NCBI GenBank assembly: GCA_016932435.1 | Contig: JAFGCW010000034.1 | Coordinates: 1-27,487 of the forward strand | DNA: 27,487 nucleotides | Direction: 5' to 3' | Origin: Dehalococcoidales bacterium | GTDB lineage: Bacteria; Chloroflexota; Dehalococcoidia; Dehalococcoidales; UBA2162 | In this document: piece after piece, positions 23,999 through 27,487 of the stretch | Layout of the letters: each line of letters starts with the position of its first letter | How positions within the stretch are numbered: the stretch's first letter is position 1 | Notes under the pieces: model-generated | Databases searched by the model: none | Told to the model about the DNA's origin: nothing | Seen by the model: only the letters and a program-made list of their open reading frames with translations | Made by a program: the position numbers and the translations under genes

Positions 23999-24076
23999 TA
24001 AGTCCCTCTTAATCTCCCTTTGTCAAAGGAAGATGGCTAATACGATGGTATGTAAGTAATCAGGGAGAGGGATTTT
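23999..24076 (+). repeat. Degenerate repeat with CCCTCTTAATCTCCC arm
   Basis: Left arm AAGTCCCTCTTAATCTCCCT followed by a small hairpin CCTTT-GTC-AAAGG, then a right arm AGGGAGAGGGATTTT at 24062-24076 that roughly complements the left arm. Probably a relic of a small inverted-repeat element. Confidence 0.35.
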
Positions 24077-24123
24077 CAGTCCTCGAATCTTATAGATTAC
24101 CACGCACCTGCGGCGCCAGTCAG

Positions 24124-24218
24124 GTAGGGTGGGTGAAGTCCATCCCGGTGGACGTAACCCACCAAAATAAGTAAAAAGGTGGGTTACGTCGTGACTTCGT
24201 CAGACTTACCTACCCTAC
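24124..24218 (+). mobile_element. MITE-like element with nested inverted repeats
   Basis: A 95-base element with terminal inverted repeats GTAGGGT (24124-24130) and ACCCTAC (24212-24218), a 6-base subterminal pair GAAGTC (24135-24140) / GACTTC (24193-24198), and a perfect 13-base inner pair GACGTAACCCACC (24151-24163) / GGTGGGTTACGTC (24178-24190) around an A-rich loop. It has no coding capacity, so it would depend on a transposase elsewhere. GGTGGGTTACG-type repeats are widespread in bacterial genomes. Confidence 0.65.
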
Positions 24219-24236
24219 ATTATGAAGAAAGATACA

Positions 24237-24578
24237 TCATTCCACCTCAAGGCTCTCTATAAACAACTCGCGTCCGGCGATGATATCAACCTGCTGGTCA
24301 CCGCACTTGGGGCAGAAATATCCATGTTCGCTGGTAAGAAAGACCTCCCCGCACTTGCGGCACTGCAGCTTTGCCGGAATATGTTTGAAGATAATCCTTG
24401 AATCCTTCGCGATTGTCTCCCTGGTCAGGAAGTCCCAGTAGAACTCGACTGCTTCATCGACAACGCCGGATAGTTCACCGACTACCAGGTTCACGCCGAC
24501 CACTTTCTCCGATTCGGCTTTTTCAGCATGTTCGAGCACCAGCGCCAGGAGGGATTCTACGATAGATAGTTCGTGCAT
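24237..24578 (-). CDS. hypA: HypA hydrogenase nickel-insertion metallochaperone
   Basis: A 113-aa protein of normal HypA length. The N-terminal MHE supplies the nickel ligands His2 and Glu3. The zinc site is formed by CRKCG and CPKCG, separated by 12 residues, as in the family. It delivers nickel to NiFe-hydrogenase precursors in the cytoplasm together with HypB. None of the other hyp genes or a hydrogenase is in the window, so it works for an enzyme encoded elsewhere. It lies 25 bases downstream of the SDR gene with no Shine-Dalgarno sequence, and the gap contains a fragment of the MITE end. Its own end lies 18 bases from the complete MITE. Confidence 0.92.
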   Translation of the reverse strand: MHELSIVESLLALVLEHAEKAESEKVVGVNLVVGELSGVVDEAVEFYWDFLTRETIAKDSRIIFKHIPAKLQCRKCGEVFLTSEHGYFCPKCGDQQVDIIAGRELFIESLEVE

Positions 24579-24596
24579 AGTTTACTGTAAGCAGGA

Positions 24597-24611
24597 ACCC
24601 ACCCTACCAGT
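24597..24611 (-). repeat. MITE-end fragment overlapping the SDR stop codon
   Basis: On the minus strand the sequence CTGGTAGGGTGGGTT contains GGTAGGGTGGGT, identical to the 12 bases at the left end of the MITE at 24123-24134. The TAG inside it is the stop codon of the SDR gene. Confidence 0.5.
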
Positions 24612-25539
24612 CCGGCGGTCCTACCTGTCTCTGTTTTTCATAGATATCGTTATAGATAACCGTCCCGAAATTCTTGATGATATCCCATCGTTTTTCGTTA
24701 AACGGTTCGTCGGGATTGGCTTTCATAATAGCGTCATGGCGTATTTTATAGCCGGCCTTGAATTCCGGGTGGGTCATGATAAAAAGGTCGTTGTTCCTGA
24801 CACCACGTATCACCCGTTCGCCGGTCTCCACAGGGTCCATCCAGACAGCCGGATCCGCCATACGCGCCTGGAAATCAGGATCGGGTGGCGGTGGAGGAGG
24901 AGGTGGCGTCGCTCCTTCGTTCTGCAGATTTGCAGGTCTGTTTGCCGACGATGATATTCCAAGGTTCGTTCTAGTAGGACCGGGAACGAGCACTGAAGCC
25001 CCGATACCCTTGCCCTGCATCTCCGTCGCCAGCGCTTCCATCATGCCGGCTACGGCAAACTTGGTAGTGCAGTAGGTGATCGACGCGCCGGTCGCCGCTA
25101 TCCCGTTGGTGGAAGAGGTAGAAACGATGTGTCCTCCTTCGCCGTGGTTCAGCATGCGCGGCAGAAAGGTAGTGACACCGTTGATCACTCCGCCCAGGTT
25201 GATTCCGACGACGTAATCCCAGTCGTTATAAGTGACGGTCTCGGCAGGACCGCCCCCGCCGACACCGGCATTATTGACCAGCAGGTGAACATTGCCGAAG
25301 AATGATTCGGCTTCATCGGCAGCCCTTGCATAGGCTTCCCTGTTGGTGACATTCAGCTTTATAGGCCGCACCGAGAATACACTTTCGTTAAAAAACTCCA
25401 TCGCTTCGTCAAGCGCTTCCTGTCGCGCGTCGACGATAATGACATTCATACCGTACTTGCAGCAAGCCTTGGCGATACCGAGACCGATACCGCTGCCCCC
25501 GCCGGTAATAAACGCAGTCTTTCCTTCAAGCTTATCCAT
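24604..25539 (-). CDS. SDR family oxidoreductase with a polyproline run
   Basis: A 311-aa short-chain dehydrogenase. Cofactor motif TGGGSGIG (residues 12-19), LLVNNAGVGGGG, catalytic Ser in VSTSSTNG and catalytic YCTTK. A stretch of eight prolines at residues 212-219 (codons mixed, 24883-24906) followed by DPD lies in the region that usually forms the mobile substrate-binding loop. The C-terminal extension is longer than in 250-aa SDRs. Substrate unknown. GGAGGG stands five bases before the ATG. The stop codon lies within a repeat fragment, so the last residues (PPDW) may have been set by an insertion. It probably shares a transcript with hypA downstream, without clear functional connection. 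Confidence 0.85.
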   Translation of the reverse strand: MDKLEGKTAFITGGGSGIGLGIAKACCKYGMNVIIVDARQEALDEAMEFFNESVFSVRPIKLNVTNREAYARAADEAESFFGNVHLLVNNAGVGGGGPAETVTYNDWDYVVGINLGGVINGVTTFLPRMLNHGEGGHIVSTSSTNGIAATGASITYCTTKFAVAGMMEALATEMQGKGIGASVLVPGPTRTNLGISSSANRPANLQNEGATPPPPPPPPDPDFQARMADPAVWMDPVETGERVIRGVRNNDLFIMTHPEFKAGYKIRHDAIMKANPDEPFNEKRWDIIKNFGTVIYNDIYEKQRQVGPPDW

Positions 25540-25673
25540 ACCTTCCCTCCGGATATATAAATCGTGCCTTAAGTCTATGAAGATGGAGAGGGGATGTCAA
25601 ATGGAAAATACAATATTCACGGGAAAAATGATCGATAAAATTGGAGAAGCTGCATCAACCAATGTAATGAAAA

Positions 25674-26315
25674 CTACCAAGGTTTTGGTGGTTCGATACT
25701 GTCCTCTTCGAATTCCGGGGTTTCCGCTTGAGGTTCATCATAAAATGAACCAGTATCTGAATCAAATTTTTCCGGCAGGTCTATATCCGACGGTATAAAA
25801 AAACTGTCTAACGGCAGTTCTTCTCCTACCTTTTTATAACATTCTTCACTTAATTTTGTGTTTATCTTCTCTTGGGGGTCTTTAATAGTTGTCTTTATAT
25901 CCAGTAGTTTCAGGAATTGTTCACGCATTTCCCGATCATATCGCCTTCTTTGAGATATTAAAATAGATAATCTCTGGTATTCACCATCGAGAACTCGCCA
26001 CTTTGTAAGTACTTCTGCGACTTCTTGAATTTTATCGGATAAACGTACCAGTGGTTTGATTATGGATAGAATAGCGGCAATTGCTATAAGTATTTGCCAG
26101 AAAATACTTCCTATCGTAGTACTCCAAATCCATAAACCGGCGATAGCTGGTACAGAAAGGGCAACAGTGAATTCTATTGAAAAATTCCAGCTCCTTAGGG
26201 TACTGATACGTTTTTCAAAATATCGTACGTTGTACCTTGCCGTCATAAATTCTTTATAAACATCTATCACAGGATGATCGGTTTTTGTTCGTGAACGTTC
26301 AGGTTCAATAGACAT
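25674..26315 (-). CDS. Two-TM membrane protein with long cytoplasmic domain, SLATT-like layout
   Basis: A 213-aa protein I do not recognise with certainty. Two close hydrophobic helices (about residues 46-65 and 71-90) follow an N-terminal basic amphipathic segment (ARYNVRYFEKRISTLRSWN). A helical, charged region then includes EVAEVLTKWRVLDGEYQRLSILISQRRRYD, and the tail is acidic and ends SIEPPKPW. The arrangement resembles SLATT-type 2TM proteins, which in some bacteria are membrane effectors of nucleotide-signalling defence systems, but no sensor or cyclase gene is present here and the match is only in architecture. AAAGGA precedes the ATG by about nine bases. A 46-aa proline-rich gene lies 42 bases upstream on the same strand and shares the EPPxPW motif. 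Confidence 0.65.
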   Translation of the reverse strand: MSIEPERSRTKTDHPVIDVYKEFMTARYNVRYFEKRISTLRSWNFSIEFTVALSVPAIAGLWIWSTTIGSIFWQILIAIAAILSIIKPLVRLSDKIQEVAEVLTKWRVLDGEYQRLSILISQRRRYDREMREQFLKLLDIKTTIKDPQEKINTKLSEECYKKVGEELPLDSFFIPSDIDLPEKFDSDTGSFYDEPQAETPEFEEDSIEPPKPW

Positions 26316-26357
26316 TTTTGTATATCCTTTATCGGGTTAAAAAATAACAGAAAATAT

Positions 26358-26498
26358 TCATTTCGTCTTCGAACGTATCCAAGGATGTGGTGGTTCTACT
26401 TTCTTAGGAGGAGAAGGTACTGGTTTTTCTTTGTCAGGAGTAACTTTCGTACCAGGAGGTTTACTTGGTTGTTTATCGGGTCTTTTCTCTGATGACAT
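26358..26498 (-). CDS. Small proline- and lysine-rich protein (46 aa) with EPPHPW motif
   Basis: A short ORF starting MSSEKRPDKQPSKPPG and ending VEPPHPWIRSKTK. GGAGGG stands five bases before the ATG, a strong and well-spaced ribosome binding site. No transmembrane segment or signal peptide is present; about a quarter of the residues are proline and the protein is probably disordered and basic. Near its C-terminus it carries EPPHPW, almost the same as the EPPKPW that ends the membrane protein encoded 42 bases downstream. The pairing suggests a shared binding partner or interaction. I know of no family for it. Confidence 0.6.
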   Translation of the reverse strand: MSSEKRPDKQPSKPPGTKVTPDKEKPVPSPPKKVEPPHPWIRSKTK

Positions 26499-26674
26499 AT
26501 TATCCCTCCAGTATCGAGAAATTAGCGGAAGTAGCGCCTTCTTTCATAAGTATAATTTACTTCATTAAATAAATAATTTCAATGATGATACTGAGTATAT
26601 TTCAATTCTGTGAAGATGAATGAGTAATACAACATATATTAGCAAAGGTGAAGAAAACTATTACCCTCATCCCG

Positions 26675-26683
26675 TGATATAAT
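26675..26683 (+). promoter_or_regulatory. Extended -10 promoter of the right-edge lipoprotein gene
   Basis: TGATATAAT (26675-26683) is a perfect extended -10 element (TGnTATAAT); no good -35 box is visible upstream. The predicted start near 26690 leaves a leader of only about 10 bases before the ATG at 26700 and no Shine-Dalgarno sequence. Confidence 0.55.
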
Positions 26684-26699
26684 AGAACACACCCGTTTT

Positions 26700-27487
26700 A
26701 TGAATATACGAAATACTGTGTTAACGGTACTTTCTCTATTGCTGTTCGCATCGATGTTTTCAGTATCCTGCGATAAAGAAAACCAGAGTGATACCGGTAA
26801 AGTAGAATTGACCATCGATTACCGGTGGCCTGATCTGCAGGAAGGCGTGAATTACCTGGAGAATCCGATACCTATTATTGGAAGGGTGTCTGACCCGGAA
26901 GCCGAAGTGTGGGTATATACCTCACCGGAGCCGGACATTCCGATACCTGGAGACGCGACTACGGCTATGGTAACCGGTTTTGATTTCGAGGGCGAGGTAT
27001 TGCTGAAGCCCGGGAAAAACCTGGTTACCGCTGTCGCGAAAAATAGTTTGCAGACTGCATACCGTAAGATGTCGGTGCAGGTAACCGATAACGGAAGCGT
27101 TATCTATGTTACCGGTAAAAGCGACGGCACCTCACTGGCTACTCACAGCTGGATACAACCGGTATATAACGAAGAGCGATGGGTATTTTCCGATACGCTA
27201 AACGCCGGAGATACCCGTACCTATGATGTGCAGTTGAATTCAAATTACGGTTTTTCGGGTGAAATGCTGCCGGCGGAGTGCAGGTTTGAATTCTGGCAGA
27301 AACCGGAACCTTCAAGTTTTACCAGGGAACCTTTGCCTGAAGGTATGACGATAACCATCGAACCGTCCGTCTTTCTTGCCTATATGCACACTACCTACGA
27401 TTTCAGGCTGACGATTACCACATCCGAATCCGTTTTACCCGGAATATATTATATCTGGTGGCGGTTTATCTCGCCGGACATGCCTGA
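26700..27487 (+). CDS. Secreted lipoprotein, N-terminal part (runs off the right edge)
   Basis: An open frame of 262 codons without a stop up to the window end. The N-terminus MNIRNTVLTVLSLLLFASMF followed by SVSC is a lipoprotein signal peptide, with C24 as the lipidated cysteine. The mature part starts with a short hydrophilic linker, then a beta-rich domain of the type PIIGRVSDPEAEVWVYTSPEP and VLLKPGKNLVTAVAKNS, which resembles the bacterial Ig-like or Big-type repeats of surface proteins. There is no catalytic motif in the visible part. It is expected to sit on the outer face of the membrane. Transcription is from an extended -10 promoter with a very short leader, so translation is probably independent of a Shine-Dalgarno site. 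Confidence 0.8.
   Translation, partial: MNIRNTVLTVLSLLLFASMFSVSCDKENQSDTGKVELTIDYRWPDLQEGVNYLENPIPIIGRVSDPEAEVWVYTSPEPDIPIPGDATTAMVTGFDFEGEVLLKPGKNLVTAVAKNSLQTAYRKMSVQVTDNGSVIYVTGKSDGTSLATHSWIQPVYNEERWVFSDTLNAGDTRTYDVQLNSNYGFSGEMLPAECRFEFWQKPEPSSFTREPLPEGMTITIEPSVFLAYMHTTYDFRLTITTSESVLPGIYYIWWRFISPDMP

Larger units (their letters stand above)
23396..24236. other. Gene-free island of short palindromic repeats
   Basis: About 840 bases with no convincing coding region on either strand. It holds three copies of one small hairpin repeat, two degenerate repeats of other types and a MITE-like element, listed separately. A further imperfect hairpin at about 23533-23562 (CCTCTCTTCCGC / GCGGAAAAGAGG) may be a terminator or another repeat. 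The region separates the sugar locus from the hypA cluster. Confidence 0.7.

Noticed and set aside
25343..25798. Plus-strand ORF overlapping the SDR start and the end of the 2TM protein gene
   Set aside because: It overlaps two better-supported genes in antisense. An internal ATG (MENTIFTGK) has a weak GA-rich site upstream, but the predicted peptide has no recognisable features.

Overview
The window most likely comes from an anaerobic bacterium of moderate GC content. The gene set (HdrB/HdrC/MvhD/FrhB-type electron-transfer genes, a HypA nickel chaperone, a ferredoxin-like protein with a winged-helix domain, a UGA-containing selenoprotein gene and several orphan short-chain dehydrogenases) resembles uncultured Chloroflexota of the Dehalococcoidia type. 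That placement is inference from gene content; there is no rRNA or other marker here.

Layout. (1) 1-2989, + strand: mvhD, an FrhB-like subunit, hdrC and hdrB, the distal part of a heterodisulfide-reductase-like electron-bifurcating complex whose HdrA would lie left of the window. (2) 3039-3671: a DUF998-like membrane protein with a promoter that places transcription start at its ATG. (3) 3676-9381, - strand: alpha/beta hydrolase, TIM-barrel isomerase, then a binding lipoprotein / fused permease / ATPase importer. (4) 9511-12606, + strand: two paralogous MmgE/PrpD proteins, the first with a Gly/Met/Ala-rich insertion. (5) 12608-17912, - strand: alpha/beta hydrolase, PIG-L deacetylase, a perfect palindromic terminator, a two-subunit transketolase, and a 571-aa selenoprotein whose in-frame UGA makes it look like two separate ORFs. 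(6) 18094-21159, + strand, divergent from the selenoprotein: fucose-isomerase-like protein, ketose-3-epimerase-like protein and SDR; opposite them on the - strand a xylitol/sorbitol dehydrogenase behind a winged-helix 4Fe-4S protein (21163-23318). (7) 23319-24236: a gene-free island of small palindromic repeats. (8) 24237-26498, - strand: hypA, an SDR with a polyproline run, a two-TM protein and a 46-aa proline-rich protein that carries the same EPPxPW motif. (9) 26700 to the right edge: the start of a lipoprotein gene.

How it may work together. Regions 5 and 6 read as one carbohydrate or polyol catabolic locus arranged around a divergent promoter: isomerase, epimerase, two dehydrogenases and a transketolase, with no sugar kinase visible. 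The importer of region 3 begins with another isomerase-type TIM barrel and could bring in a related compound. Electrons from the dehydrogenases could pass to the Hdr-type complex of region 1. These links are inference from gene order.

The strongest unusual signal is the recoded UGA at 17550-17552. Reading through it joins two adjacent ORFs in the same frame, puts U-P-G-C where I recall UGSC-family proteins carrying (U/C)GSC, and is followed by a hairpin at a distance suitable for a bacterial SECIS element.
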